Source: Chloroflexota bacterium (GTDB taxonomy: Bacteria; Chloroflexota; UBA6077; JACCZL01). From it: a stretch of 64,000 bases of DNA. A program made the translations under genes and the position numbers. The notes below the pieces were generated by a model that saw nothing but the letters and a program-made list of their open reading frames with translations, did no database searches and was not told the origin of the DNA. The DNA lies in contig JADLFM010000100.1 in the NCBI GenBank assembly GCA_020845495.1, positions 35,852-99,851 of the forward strand, given 5' to 3'. Below, one piece after another: positions 1 to 8,331 of this stretch; position 1 is the first letter of the stretch; the number at the start of each line of letters is the position of its first letter.

Positions 1-226
1 GTACGGCCGCAATCACCGGACGGCTCGCGCCGACTCATGGATGATGCGGGAGCGCCGCAGTGATGCAGGAGCGCCGCGGAACTGCCACGGGTCGACGGAT
101 TCGGACGCGGCCGCATGATTGGCGGACTTCGTAGGAGGGCCGGAACATCCCCGGATCGACGATGCTTCGTCGGGAGGTCGTTAGTTGGCTGTCAGGGCGC
201 ACTGGCCGGGGTCTGGTTCCGACCGT
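1..226. other. Gene-free left edge with a short direct repeat
   Basis: No reading frame here looks like a real gene. The only visible structure is a 16-bp direct repeat, gatgcgggagcgccgc at 43-58 and the same sequence with one mismatch at 62-77. The region lies downstream of the leftward glycosyltransferase gene. Confidence 0.5.
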
Positions 227-1438
227 CTAGCCGACGCTGTCGAGGATGCGGCGCGCGATCTGTGGCGCGCCATCGAGGGGGCGCGTCGTCCACGGCTGCT
301 CGCACTCGGCCAGCCGTGCGAGGGCCGGTCCAAGGTCCAGGCAGTCGAGCGCCGCGCGGGCGAGCGGGACGGCGCGTCCTTCCGTCTCCAACGCCCGTAC
401 GAGGAGCGGCTCCTCGCGGAAGCCTTCGCGGGAGACGTACAGTACCGGCACCCGGTTCGCCAGGCAGTCGGCGACGATCCCGAACCCAGGCTTGGTAATG
501 ACGGCGTCGCTGGCAGCCAGCACATCGACGTACTCCTCGCCGAGGGGCGGCAGCACGAACACGTTTGGCCCGGCTCGGCTGGCCACAACGGCGCCCTCAG
601 CGTGGTCCGCCGCTCTCTTGTCTGTCCCCCGAGTGACGGCACGTTGCCCGCCCGCGTCTCCATCGTCAACCCGTGTGCCATGACGGTCGTCACGCGGGAC
701 CGAGGCCGGCGCGCGAAACGTTGTATTCGCGCCGGTCATAGCGAAGGCATACCCGGGCAGTTGAGCGAGCCGCTCAGCATCCGGCCCGCTGTTGGCGTGC
801 CCGCCGAAGCTGAAGAGAACAAGCGGCGCTTCGAGCGGCAGCCCGAAGCGCCGCCGCGTCTCGGATCGGTCGGCGGTGGAGCGGCGCGCGATCAACGGGA
901 CATCCTCGATGCAGGGGAATGCCGAGAGATCGCCGTGGAAGGGGAGCCGGAAGAGGCGTGTCGCCTGCCCGTACTGCTCTCGGAGGCGATCGAGGAGCGG
1001 CGCGTGTCGCGGCGCCTCGGCCACGTACGGCGCGTAGATCCAGTCCCAGGAGAAGTTCGCCAACCCGAGGCCCGGTACACCCGCGCTCGCCGCGATCGCG
1101 AACGCCGCCGACGAGATGTCTGCCAGGACGGCCCGCGCGCCGGACTGACGGACCTCGGCCGCCTCACTGGCAATCCGTTCAGCCTCGCCGTCGACGAGCG
1201 CGGCGTAACGTGTAAGGGTGGCGCCGGGATCGACGTCGAGGCTGCTCGCCTGAACCACGCCGACATCCAGGGTGCGCGGCCGCACCGTCACGCCCGGCGG
1301 GAAGATCCAGGCCGGCGCTGGCGTCCGAACGTCGATAACCAGCCCGGGCGCGGCATCCAGCAGCGCCCGGCACAACAGCGAACAACGGACGGCGTGGCCG
1401 AAGCCGTGGCCGCTGGCATAGAGCACGAGATCGGTCAT
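227..1438 (-). CDS. GT-B type glycosyltransferase-like protein
   Basis: This 403-residue protein looks like the nucleotide-sugar-dependent glycosyltransferases of the MurG/arabinokinase-N-terminal type. The N-terminus has the typical first strand and glycine loop (LYASGHGFGHAVR, residues 6-18). The C-terminal half has the donor-site region with VLPPLG followed by AASDAVITKPGFG and a later VPVLYVSREG. These elements fit a soluble or peripheral enzyme moving a sugar onto an unknown acceptor. Residues about 240-285 form a charged Arg/Asp/Gly-rich insertion that breaks the usual fold. The ATG at 1438 is the natural start because the family's first strand begins at once. The gene stands alone, and the substrate cannot be told. 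Confidence 0.75.
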   Translation of the reverse strand: MTDLVLYASGHGFGHAVRCSLLCRALLDAAPGLVIDVRTPAPAWIFPPGVTVRPRTLDVGVVQASSLDVDPGATLTRYAALVDGEAERIASEAAEVRQSGARAVLADISSAAFAIAASAGVPGLGLANFSWDWIYAPYVAEAPRHAPLLDRLREQYGQATRLFRLPFHGDLSAFPCIEDVPLIARRSTADRSETRRRFGLPLEAPLVLFSFGGHANSGPDAERLAQLPGYAFAMTGANTTFRAPASVPRDDRHGTRVDDGDAGGQRAVTRGTDKRAADHAEGAVVASRAGPNVFVLPPLGEEYVDVLAASDAVITKPGFGIVADCLANRVPVLYVSREGFREEPLLVRALETEGRAVPLARAALDCLDLGPALARLAECEQPWTTRPLDGAPQIARRILDSVG

Positions 1439-1661
1439 GCCCGTAGCCTACCCCACGCGCCGCCCGGATGCGCGTGGAGCGGCTATCGTGCTCGGGGAGT
1501 GGAAGGCGAACCGCACCGCGCCGCCTGCATGCGTGTGGAGCGGTGCTCTTCAGCGACGCCTTCGGCTTCGAGCGCGGCGCACCGCCCACATACGCATGCC
1601 GTGGCTACGGGAGGATCGTGAGACCTGGTTGGCCGTGGCTGGTCACGCGAGTGTGCGATTC

Positions 1662-2702
1662 TCACTCCCGGTCGGGGACGGGCTCCCCCAGATACGATGG
1701 TGCGCGTGCGAAGCCCTCGTATGGGGATGGGAAGCGCGTGATCTTCGCCTGCCGCCTGCCCACGTAGGCTTCCGGATCGCCGTCGAACGCCTGCTTCGTC
1801 CCGAACCCGACAAAGTAGAACGTTCGCCCGTGGTACTCGCTAGTGTAAGGCGTTCGCTCGGGGTCGACGTCCTCGCCACTCACCGGGTCGTACGGCACGT
1901 CCATAGCCGCCGGCTGGATCACCAGCAGCGGGATCTCCGACGTCCGAATGAGACGATCCGCCACGCTGCCGACGAGCATTCGCGAGAGTGCCGAACGGCC
2001 ATGTGTCGACACAGCGATCACATCGTATGCGCCTTCGACAGCCAGGCGCCCGATCTCGTCCGTCGGGTCTCCTTCACCAACGATCGTCGTCACAGCGACG
2101 CCGAGGTCGCCGAGCCGCTCGGCTACCCGGTCGAGGACGATCGCCATCGACTCCCGCTCGAACTCGAGCGATTCGAGCACCGAGCAGAGCGTCATCTCGA
2201 CGCACTCAGGGCGAAGGAGTCGGGCGGCCATGAGCGCCGCTTCTTCGGCGATGTCCGAGCCGTCGAGCGGCACGAGCACCCGCAGCCGGCGGCCGGCCGG
2301 CGGCGAGAGGCGATCGATCGACATGGTCGGCGGATGAAAGACGAGGACGGGGGCAGTGGCAGTCCGAATCACCCGGTCGGTCACGCTCCCGACGAGCATC
2401 CGCGCGAGCATCGGGCGGCCGTGCGTCGACATGGCAATCGCGTCCATACCGTGCTCGTCGGCGTACGCGACGATCCGTTCGTCGGGCCGCCCGATGACGA
2501 CCTGACCGTCCACCCCGGCCGGCGCCGTCTCGAGGCGCCGCGACATGGCCATCACCTCCTCCCGAGCGCGGGGGACATACTCCTCGCTCGGGACGACACG
2601 TAAGATCGTCAGATCCAGGCGATGCTGCGCCAGCAGTTCGAGCGCCATCACCGCGGCCTGCTCGGCGAGCTCCTGACCGTCATACGGTACCAGGACTTTC
2701 AT
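1662..2702 (-). CDS. Tandem universal stress protein with C-terminal YHS-like domain
   Basis: This 346-residue cytoplasmic protein has two UspA domains (about 1-125 and 140-262). Each has the usual first strand (KVLVPYDG, RVLVPLDG) and the ATP-binding style segment STHGR followed by MLVGSV and a closing PVLV/PLLV strand. After them, residues 272-313 read as a YHS domain (DPVSGEDV, then FYFVGFGTKQAF and DPEAYV). The three cysteines usual in YHS domains are Ser, Val and Thr here, so metal binding by the normal ligands is unlikely. Start chosen at the ATG at 2702 because GGAGG lies six bases upstream; the frame is open further upstream but without homology. Usp proteins respond to stress or energy state; the role of the fused domain is unknown. 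Confidence 0.85.
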   Translation of the reverse strand: MKVLVPYDGQELAEQAAVMALELLAQHRLDLTILRVVPSEEYVPRAREEVMAMSRRLETAPAGVDGQVVIGRPDERIVAYADEHGMDAIAMSTHGRPMLARMLVGSVTDRVIRTATAPVLVFHPPTMSIDRLSPPAGRRLRVLVPLDGSDIAEEAALMAARLLRPECVEMTLCSVLESLEFERESMAIVLDRVAERLGDLGVAVTTIVGEGDPTDEIGRLAVEGAYDVIAVSTHGRSALSRMLVGSVADRLIRTSEIPLLVIQPAAMDVPYDPVSGEDVDPERTPYTSEYHGRTFYFVGFGTKQAFDGDPEAYVGRRQAKITRFPSPYEGFARAPSYLGEPVPDRE

Positions 2703-3088
2703 GGGAGGCCTCCTGCTTGCCTCGGCAACAAACACCAGTACACGAGCACGCGGATCCGTCGCCGTCTCCGCGCGTCCCGATCGTACGAGTGCTTCAGGGC
2801 AACGCCCAGGGGCGACTGTCCTGATGTGCGGGGGTGAGGCGGACTACCTTCTGGCCGAGCCAGCTCCGGCGGGCTGTCAGGAGTCACGTCGGTAGCCTCC
2901 GAACGGCGTCCTGGCTCACGCTGAGGGCCGGGCGGCTGCCGCGATCGGGCCAAAGATCTGGCGACTGTGGCGTGTCGACCTCGACTGGGCTGGGCGTCGC
3001 AGATCCACTCCCGGCCGGGTCTGTCTCCCCTGGCGTGTCTCCCCTGGGGGTCCGTGCCACGACGCAGCTGGCGCGTGAGGGTCTCGCC
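2703..3088. other. Intergenic region with short direct repeat
   Basis: This 386-bp stretch lies between the start of the Usp-YHS gene and the end of the Nramp-like gene and must hold the Usp promoter. No convincing -35/-10 pair was found. A direct repeat of gtctcccctgg occurs twice near 3023-3047. No conserved protein or RNA was recognised. Confidence 0.4.
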
Positions 3089-4552
3089 TCACGCACCTCC
3101 CAGGCCCAGCAGGCTGAACACGTCCAGGTCAAATGCCTGAAGAACGAGGTTGACGAGCATCAAGAGCGTGAGGAAGCTGACGACGATGGCCGTCATCCAG
3201 GCGACGACGTGCAGCACCCGGCCGTTCACCAGATGCCCCATCAGGCCCCGATTGTCGCTCAGACGGAGAATGAAGAACAGGATGACCGGCAGCAGCATCG
3301 CATTGAGCACCTGGATCGCGACGAGCAGCCCGATCACCGGTAGGCCCGGAATCAGCGCGACCAGTGCTCCAACGGCGACCAACCCGGTGAACAGGCTGAC
3401 GAAGATCGGCGCCCGACGGTAGTCCAGGTTCACGCCCTTGCGGAACCCGAACGCCTCGGCCACGCTATAGGCTGTCGCGACTGGCAGCACGCCCGCCGCG
3501 AGCAGCGACGCCCCCAGTAGCCCGATAGCGAACAGCAGGCCAGCATTCCGGCCGGCGACCGGCACAAGTGCCTGCGCCGCCTGGGCCGCCGATGCGATCT
3601 CGGTCTGACCGGCTGCATGGAGCGTCGCAGCGGTGGCCACGATGATGAAGTAGGAGACCAGGTTGCCGAAGACCGCACCGGTCCAGGCGTCGATCCGCTC
3701 CGGGCCGTACGAGCGGCGCGCTACCCCCCGCTCGACCGTGGAGGACTGCGCGAACAACTGCATGTACGGCGTGATCGTGGTGCCGACCGTCGCCACGAAC
3801 AGCATCAAGTACGCCGGGTCGGCCTTGATAGTTGGCACCACGGTCTTCACGGCAACTTCACTCCAGTCCGGACTGGCCAGGATCGCGGCGACCGGGTAGG
3901 CGAAGAAGACGATCGTCATTGCGAGGAAGACCATCTCGACCTGGTGGTAATTACCCTTCACGACCAGCCACCAGACCAGCACCGCTGCAAGTGGGACGGC
4001 CAGGTACCTGGACACCCCGAACAATTCGAGCGCCGCCCCGACGCCCACAAACTCGGTGATGATGACGCCGCCGTTCGCCAGCAGGACGACCCCGACGGCC
4101 AGGAGCGCCCAGCCGATCCCGAAGCGCTCGCGCACCAGATCGAGCAGGCCGCGTCCGGTGGCCGCTCCGAGGCGCATGGCCATCTCCTGAACGACTGCCA
4201 GCGAGATCGTGATCGGAATCATCATCCAGAGCAGGTCGTAGCCATACTTCGCGCCAACCGAGGCGTAGGTCGCGATGCCGCCGGCGTCGTCGCCGGCCGT
4301 CGCCGCGATCAGGCCCGGCCCGAGGATCGCAAGCAGGCCCATGAGGCCGTGCGATGGCGCATGGAGCCGGCGGAACATCATCGGGCGGCCACGAATGATG
4401 AGCCGGACCCCTCGCCCGGGCGGGGTAGCGGGTAGCGGGAGCGGCGCGTGCCTGGCTGCTGCCACGGCAGTGTTGGGGCGCGGCCGGTCCTTGAGTGAAG
4501 GGCGGTGCTCCTCAGGGCCGGTGCCGGATCGCGCGTGAGCGGGACGGGGCAT
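3089..4552 (-). CDS. Nramp-family divalent cation transporter, probably of the Mg-selective (NRMT-like) type
   Basis: This 487-residue membrane protein has the Nramp/SLC11 fold: about eleven hydrophobic helices after a 60-residue hydrophilic N-terminus. The first unwound helix, canonical DPGN, reads D89-A-G-G92 within AGDDAGG. The sixth helix, canonical MPH, reads T261-P-Y263. Loss of the Asn and Met ligands argues against ordinary Mn/Fe selection and recalls the described Nramp-related magnesium transporters; this comparison is from memory. The start overlaps the stop of the upstream MgtE-like gene by one base (TGATG), implying translational coupling. MMFRR at 4381 is an alternative, shorter start. 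The neighbour carries a Mg-sensing type domain, which supports a magnesium role. Confidence 0.85.
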   Translation of the reverse strand: MPRPAHARSGTGPEEHRPSLKDRPRPNTAVAAARHAPLPLPATPPGRGVRLIIRGRPMMFRRLHAPSHGLMGLLAILGPGLIAATAGDDAGGIATYASVGAKYGYDLLWMMIPITISLAVVQEMAMRLGAATGRGLLDLVRERFGIGWALLAVGVVLLANGGVIITEFVGVGAALELFGVSRYLAVPLAAVLVWWLVVKGNYHQVEMVFLAMTIVFFAYPVAAILASPDWSEVAVKTVVPTIKADPAYLMLFVATVGTTITPYMQLFAQSSTVERGVARRSYGPERIDAWTGAVFGNLVSYFIIVATAATLHAAGQTEIASAAQAAQALVPVAGRNAGLLFAIGLLGASLLAAGVLPVATAYSVAEAFGFRKGVNLDYRRAPIFVSLFTGLVAVGALVALIPGLPVIGLLVAIQVLNAMLLPVILFFILRLSDNRGLMGHLVNGRVLHVVAWMTAIVVSFLTLLMLVNLVLQAFDLDVFSLLGLGGA

Positions 4553-5844
4553 CAGGTGAACACTCGGGGGATGTCTTTCCGGAGCGTCTCAGGCGCGATC
4601 TGGCTGACGGCGTTGTCGATGGTGACGATACCCAGTAGGCGGCCGTCTTCACTCTCGACCGGTAAGGCGTTGAGCTGGTTGTCGGCCAGGCGGTAGGCGA
4701 CCGCGCGCGCCGGCTCGAACGCCCGTGCCGAGACGAGGTGCGGTTGCATGACCTCACGGACCGGTTGCGCGGGCTCGGCGAGCAGCAGATCGCGCAGCGT
4801 CACCACCCCTTCCAGGCGGCGCGACGCCAGATCCCGAACGACGTAGACATAGTAGACCAGGTCCGGGCGCGCAATCTGGGGCCGGATGGCGCCGATCGTC
4901 TGAGCGACGGTCAGGCCGACCGGCACGACGACAACCTCATTGGTCATGATGCCGCCCGCGGTATCGTGGGGATACTGGAGCAAGTCCTCCACCAGAGCCG
5001 CCCGTGAGCGCGGCAGGCGTTCGAGGAAGCGGCGAGCGTTATGCAGGGGGAGCCGAGCCAGAACGTCGGTCGCATGATCCGGCGCAATGTCCGCGAGCAG
5101 GCGGAGCGCGCGCATCTCCGATAGCTCGCCTATCACCTGGACTTGACGCTCTGGCCAGAGGAGTTCGAAGACGTCGGCGGCAAGCTCGACCGGCAAGATA
5201 TTCAGCAACTCGGTGGCGTGCAGGTACGGAAGCGCTTCGGCCAGATCGGCGATCTGGGCTGGCGTCAACCGAGCGACGCGCGGCGTGAGGAGTTGCCCAT
5301 CGACTGTGCGGCCCTCGATGGTCCGGTTTGGCTCGCCGAGCAGCAGTTCGACGTCGCGCCAGTCCACCAGTCCGTCAGGGCGATGGCGCCCGAGCCGGCC
5401 GTGCCTGAAGCGGGCGGGCATGATCCGGCGGATGATGGCGCGGGCACTGATGTCGGCGGCAGCCACCACACAGCGCCCGCCGTCATAGCCGCCCTGCTGC
5501 CAGCCGTCCAGCCGCAACCAGACGTCGTTGATGCGGACGGCACGCTCCCTGGCCAGGTCGAGGACGAGGGCATCCAGGATGTCCCGCACGACGAGGACTC
5601 GCCGCGCCAGCCGGCCTGGCGAGTAGGGAGTGGCGTGGGACAGGTCGTCGACACGGACCAGGTCGCCAAGCTGTTTCACGGAAGACCACGGCAGCAGTGA
5701 GTGCCGGCCGCGATGATGGAAGACGAGCCCGTTGACGGGCGGGTACTCGCCGTCAAACAGGTCGACGTCGAGGTCGGAGAGGGTGGCGCGGCGGCCACGG
5801 TCGTCCACCACCGCGCACTGGACCAGCGCCGTCACCATGACCAT
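4552..5844 (-). CDS. Soluble PRC-barrel / MgtE N-terminal / CBS domain protein
   Basis: This 430-residue protein has no membrane helices. In order it shows two PRC-barrel-like segments (about 1-60 and 70-165; the second has VRDILDALVLD followed by VRINDVWL), an MgtE N-terminal superhelical domain (about 195-295, with LPYLHATELLNILP and DHATDVLARLP) and a CBS pair (about 300-425, with DTAGGIMTNE and ALPVESEDGRLLGIVT). This is the cytosolic Mg-sensing part of an MgtE channel without the channel. It is translated first and coupled to the Nramp-like gene, so it may gate or regulate that transporter. Start chosen at ATG 5844, where the PRC fold begins and GGAG lies about 11 bases upstream; a longer in-frame opening to 6198 is low complexity. 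Confidence 0.85.
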   Translation of the reverse strand: MVMVTALVQCAVVDDRGRRATLSDLDVDLFDGEYPPVNGLVFHHRGRHSLLPWSSVKQLGDLVRVDDLSHATPYSPGRLARRVLVVRDILDALVLDLARERAVRINDVWLRLDGWQQGGYDGGRCVVAAADISARAIIRRIMPARFRHGRLGRHRPDGLVDWRDVELLLGEPNRTIEGRTVDGQLLTPRVARLTPAQIADLAEALPYLHATELLNILPVELAADVFELLWPERQVQVIGELSEMRALRLLADIAPDHATDVLARLPLHNARRFLERLPRSRAALVEDLLQYPHDTAGGIMTNEVVVVPVGLTVAQTIGAIRPQIARPDLVYYVYVVRDLASRRLEGVVTLRDLLLAEPAQPVREVMQPHLVSARAFEPARAVAYRLADNQLNALPVESEDGRLLGIVTIDNAVSQIAPETLRKDIPRVFT

Positions 5845-6212
5845 CGTCTGCCCCGCTCCTGGCGTCCCGCACTTCCTGAATGGCCCAGGTGACAGCCAGC
5901 CGCTCGCGACAAGATGCAGGGGGCGTGCCAGATACAGGGGGCCTGCCAGATACAGGGGGCCTGCCAGATGCCAGGTTGGAGGCGAGAGCAGGCAGCGCAG
6001 CCCACTCTCGGCTGTGGCCGGGGCAGGCCGCTGAGCGTACAATGGCGGCGTGTCCGAGCCGCGCTTCATCAAGAGGTCGATGCCACCCCCAGATCGACCC
6101 TTGATGCACGTCTCTCCCGTTCTGATTGGCAGATGCCACGCCGCATCGCGCCGCGCCAGCCTCGCGCCGCGCACGTCAACGCGCACGCTAACGCGCACGC
6201 CAACAGGACAGG
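5845..6212. other. Divergent intergenic region upstream of the MgtE-like and HutI-like genes
   Basis: This 368-bp region separates two divergent genes, so it should hold both promoters. It contains the 18-bp triplicate at 5917-5970, a TACAAT at 6041-6046 that could serve as a rightward -10 without a clear -35, and alternating cgcacg/acgcgc runs just before the HutI-like start. A Mg-responsive leader would be plausible before the MgtE-like gene, but none could be recognised by eye. Confidence 0.4.
5917..5970. repeat. 18-bp tandem repeat, three copies
   Basis: Three head-to-tail copies of cagggggcctgccagata lie 73-126 bases upstream of the MgtE-like start. The first copy differs at one base and the last ends in g. 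Spacing is exact with no indels. The repeat sits where leader or operator sequences of the MgtE/Nramp-like operon would be. Confidence 0.85.
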
Positions 6213-7520
6213 ATGATGCTTGTAGAAGTCACCCGCGAGCGGCCGGCCGTGCTTCCCGCTGACCGCGCTACCCTCCTGGTGGAGCACGCCGCCGAGCTCG
6301 TCACGCTCGGATCGGTGTACGGTGACGGTCCGCGCGGTGGCCTCTGGCAGAGTGACCCGGGCTTGATTCGCGACGGCGCTATCGCCATCGGCGGCGATGG
6401 CCGAATCCTGGCGGTTGGCCCGACCGACCGTATTCGTTCGAGCGTCGATCTCTCGTCGCGAGCACGCGTGCTCGACGCGAGCGGACTTATCGTCGTGCCG
6501 GGCTTCGTCGATGCATACGCGCACGCCGTCATTGCCGGTGAAGCGGCCGAGAACGCTGGGCCAGCATTGGCTCGGTCGGGCGCGCCGGGGCGGGTCGCGG
6601 TCGTTCGCGACGTTCGCGATGCGTCCGAGCACGACATCGTTGCACGCCTCTGGCAGCATCTGGACGCCATCTTGCTGCGGGGGACGACCGCCCTTGCCCT
6701 GACCAGCGGGTATGGCCTCGACCCTGACGATGAGGTCAAGCTGCTGCGGGCCGTTCAAGGCATGACCGACGTCGGACCGCTCACCGTGGTGGGGAGCTTC
6801 CGGGTGGGCGCGACGATCCCGACTGAGTATGCCGATGCGATTGGTGAATACGTCGAACTGGTGGCCCACGACTTGATCCCCGACATCGCCGACGACGAAC
6901 TGGCAACGACTCTTGCCGTGGTCTCCGGTCGCGACGAGTTGAGCCTCGAACACCTGTGGCGATTGTTGCGGGCCGGGCGTGCGAACGGGCTGCTGCCACG
7001 CCTGGACCTCGGCACGAGTCACCGCCCGGGAGCGCTCGGGCTGGCCGCGGAGATGGGCGTGGAGAGCGTCGTGCTGCTCGATGCGCCGGACGAGGCGGAT
7101 CTGACGCGGCTGGCCGACATGGCGGCCGTCGTCGTGCTGCTGCCGGGCCAGATCGCCCCATCCGTTACCTGGCGGCAGACGGCCAGACGGCTGATCGAGC
7201 TCGGCGTCCCGCTTGCGCTCGGGACCGGCTATGGCCCGGCTGGCGGTCGCGCCCCGTCCACCCTCGACGCGATTCAGCTAGCCGTCGCCGAGCTTGGGCT
7301 CACGCCTTCCGAGGCGCTGGTCGCTGCGACGGTCAACGCCGCCTATGCCAGCGGGCTGGGCGACGACGTCGGGAGCCTGGAGCCGGGCAAGCGCGCGGAC
7401 CTGCTGTTATTGAACGCCCCAAGTTACGTCCACCTGCCGCATCAGATGAGCGGCGAGGCGATCCAGGGGGTGGTCAAGGATGGCTGGGTCGTCGTCGAGG
7501 AAGGCCAGCGGGTCGCCTGA
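6213..7520 (+). CDS. Degenerate imidazolonepropionase-like protein (probable pseudoenzyme)
   Basis: The 435-residue sequence follows imidazolonepropionase (HutI, histidine degradation) along its length: PGFVDAYAHAVIAG, TSGYGL, IPTEY, VVVLLPG, ATVNAAYASG and a closing NAPSYVHLPH. The catalytic and metal positions are changed. The first His of HxH is Tyr102, the Lys of KSGYGL is Thr164, GAHA is GATI (199-202), the IHADE ligand block reads LDLGT near 265, and the metal Asp of TDFNPG is Gly339. Length matches the family, so this is not a truncation. It probably keeps the amidohydrolase barrel without zinc/iron hydrolysis. Start ATG 6213 has AGGA just upstream. No hut genes are nearby. Confidence 0.8.
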   Translation: MMLVEVTRERPAVLPADRATLLVEHAAELVTLGSVYGDGPRGGLWQSDPGLIRDGAIAIGGDGRILAVGPTDRIRSSVDLSSRARVLDASGLIVVPGFVDAYAHAVIAGEAAENAGPALARSGAPGRVAVVRDVRDASEHDIVARLWQHLDAILLRGTTALALTSGYGLDPDDEVKLLRAVQGMTDVGPLTVVGSFRVGATIPTEYADAIGEYVELVAHDLIPDIADDELATTLAVVSGRDELSLEHLWRLLRAGRANGLLPRLDLGTSHRPGALGLAAEMGVESVVLLDAPDEADLTRLADMAAVVVLLPGQIAPSVTWRQTARRLIELGVPLALGTGYGPAGGRAPSTLDAIQLAVAELGLTPSEALVAATVNAAYASGLGDDVGSLEPGKRADLLLLNAPSYVHLPHQMSGEAIQGVVKDGWVVVEEGQRVA

Positions 7521-7522
7521 GG

Positions 7523-8248
7523 CTACGGGCCGAGCAGGGGCGCCAGCCGCTCCTCGATCGTCGACTCCGTGTAAGCGCCGAGCCGCACGTCGCGGATGAT
7601 GCCGTCCCGGTCGATCAGGAACGATGTGGGCAGACCCGTCGCGCGCCACGCTCGGGCAGCCTCGCCCGTTCGGTCGATGGCCGAAGGGTAGCTCACCTGC
7701 ATCTCGCGCAGGAAGGCCAGCACGTCCTCATCCTTCTCCTGAAGATCCACGGCCAACACGGCGAACCCACGGTCGCGGTGCCGCTGATATACCCGCTCCA
7801 GGTCTGGCATCTCGGCCTTGCAGGGCGGGCACCAGGTGGCCCAGAAGTTCACCAGCACCACCTGGCCACGGTAGCTGGCGAGATCCACGTCGCCGCCGCC
7901 GGCCAGGGGGAGCGTCAGAGGTGGTGCAGGCTGCCCGATATCGGCTGAGACCGGCGCTGACGGCGCGGGCGCGACCAGCGAGCGGATGCTATCCAGCCCG
8001 CCCGCCAGAAACAGCCAGCCCACGACCATGACGCCCACGGCCGCCCAGAGGAGGGCGCGTGTCCGGCGGAGCCGCCGGATCACGACGTCCTCGTCGGCCA
8101 GGGAGGACGGAGCGGCGGCGTCCGTGACATCGACCATCGCGGCCGCTGCTGCCAGGGAGGCCGCGTCTTGCTGCGATACGGCGTTGGGGGGAGTCACGTC
8201 GAACGGGGTGCCTGGGGGAGTTGCGTCGGGCAGCGGGCTGGCGGTCAC
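7523..8248 (-). CDS. Membrane-anchored TlpA-like thioredoxin
   Basis: This 241-residue protein has a hydrophilic, Ala/Pro-rich cytoplasmic N-terminus, one membrane helix (about 66-84) and an extracytoplasmic thioredoxin fold of the TlpA/ResA type. The active site is WATWC140-PPC143, followed by the family's LPTSFLID (cis-Pro loop). It should reduce disulfides or handle metals outside the membrane. The GTG at 8248 is preferred because the open frame beyond it runs into the neighbouring gene. A TACAAT (8255-8260) six bases upstream could be the -10 of a leaderless transcript. It may be read together with the membrane protein and SBP56 genes, which lie upstream on the same strand. Confidence 0.85.
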   Translation of the reverse strand: MTASPLPDATPPGTPFDVTPPNAVSQQDAASLAAAAAMVDVTDAAAPSSLADEDVVIRRLRRTRALLWAAVGVMVVGWLFLAGGLDSIRSLVAPAPSAPVSADIGQPAPPLTLPLAGGGDVDLASYRGQVVLVNFWATWCPPCKAEMPDLERVYQRHRDRGFAVLAVDLQEKDEDVLAFLREMQVSYPSAIDRTGEAARAWRATGLPTSFLIDRDGIIRDVRLGAYTESTIEERLAPLLGP

Positions 8249-8331
8249 GTCCCTATTGTACGGTCTACCCGCGTCGTCAGATGCACCAAATGCCCCTGCC
8301 CAGGCTCCCCCTACTCCACACCAGGCCTCCT

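Noticed and set aside
185..1621. Long rightward open frame of 478 codons opposite the glycosyltransferase gene
   Set aside because: It is composition-driven antisense frame; it has no recognisable domain, and the leftward protein has clear motifs.
5845..6212. Mg-responsive riboswitch (M-box) upstream of the MgtE-like gene
   Set aside because: The context is suggestive but no conserved core could be recognised by eye. A covariance-model search of the reverse strand of this interval would decide.
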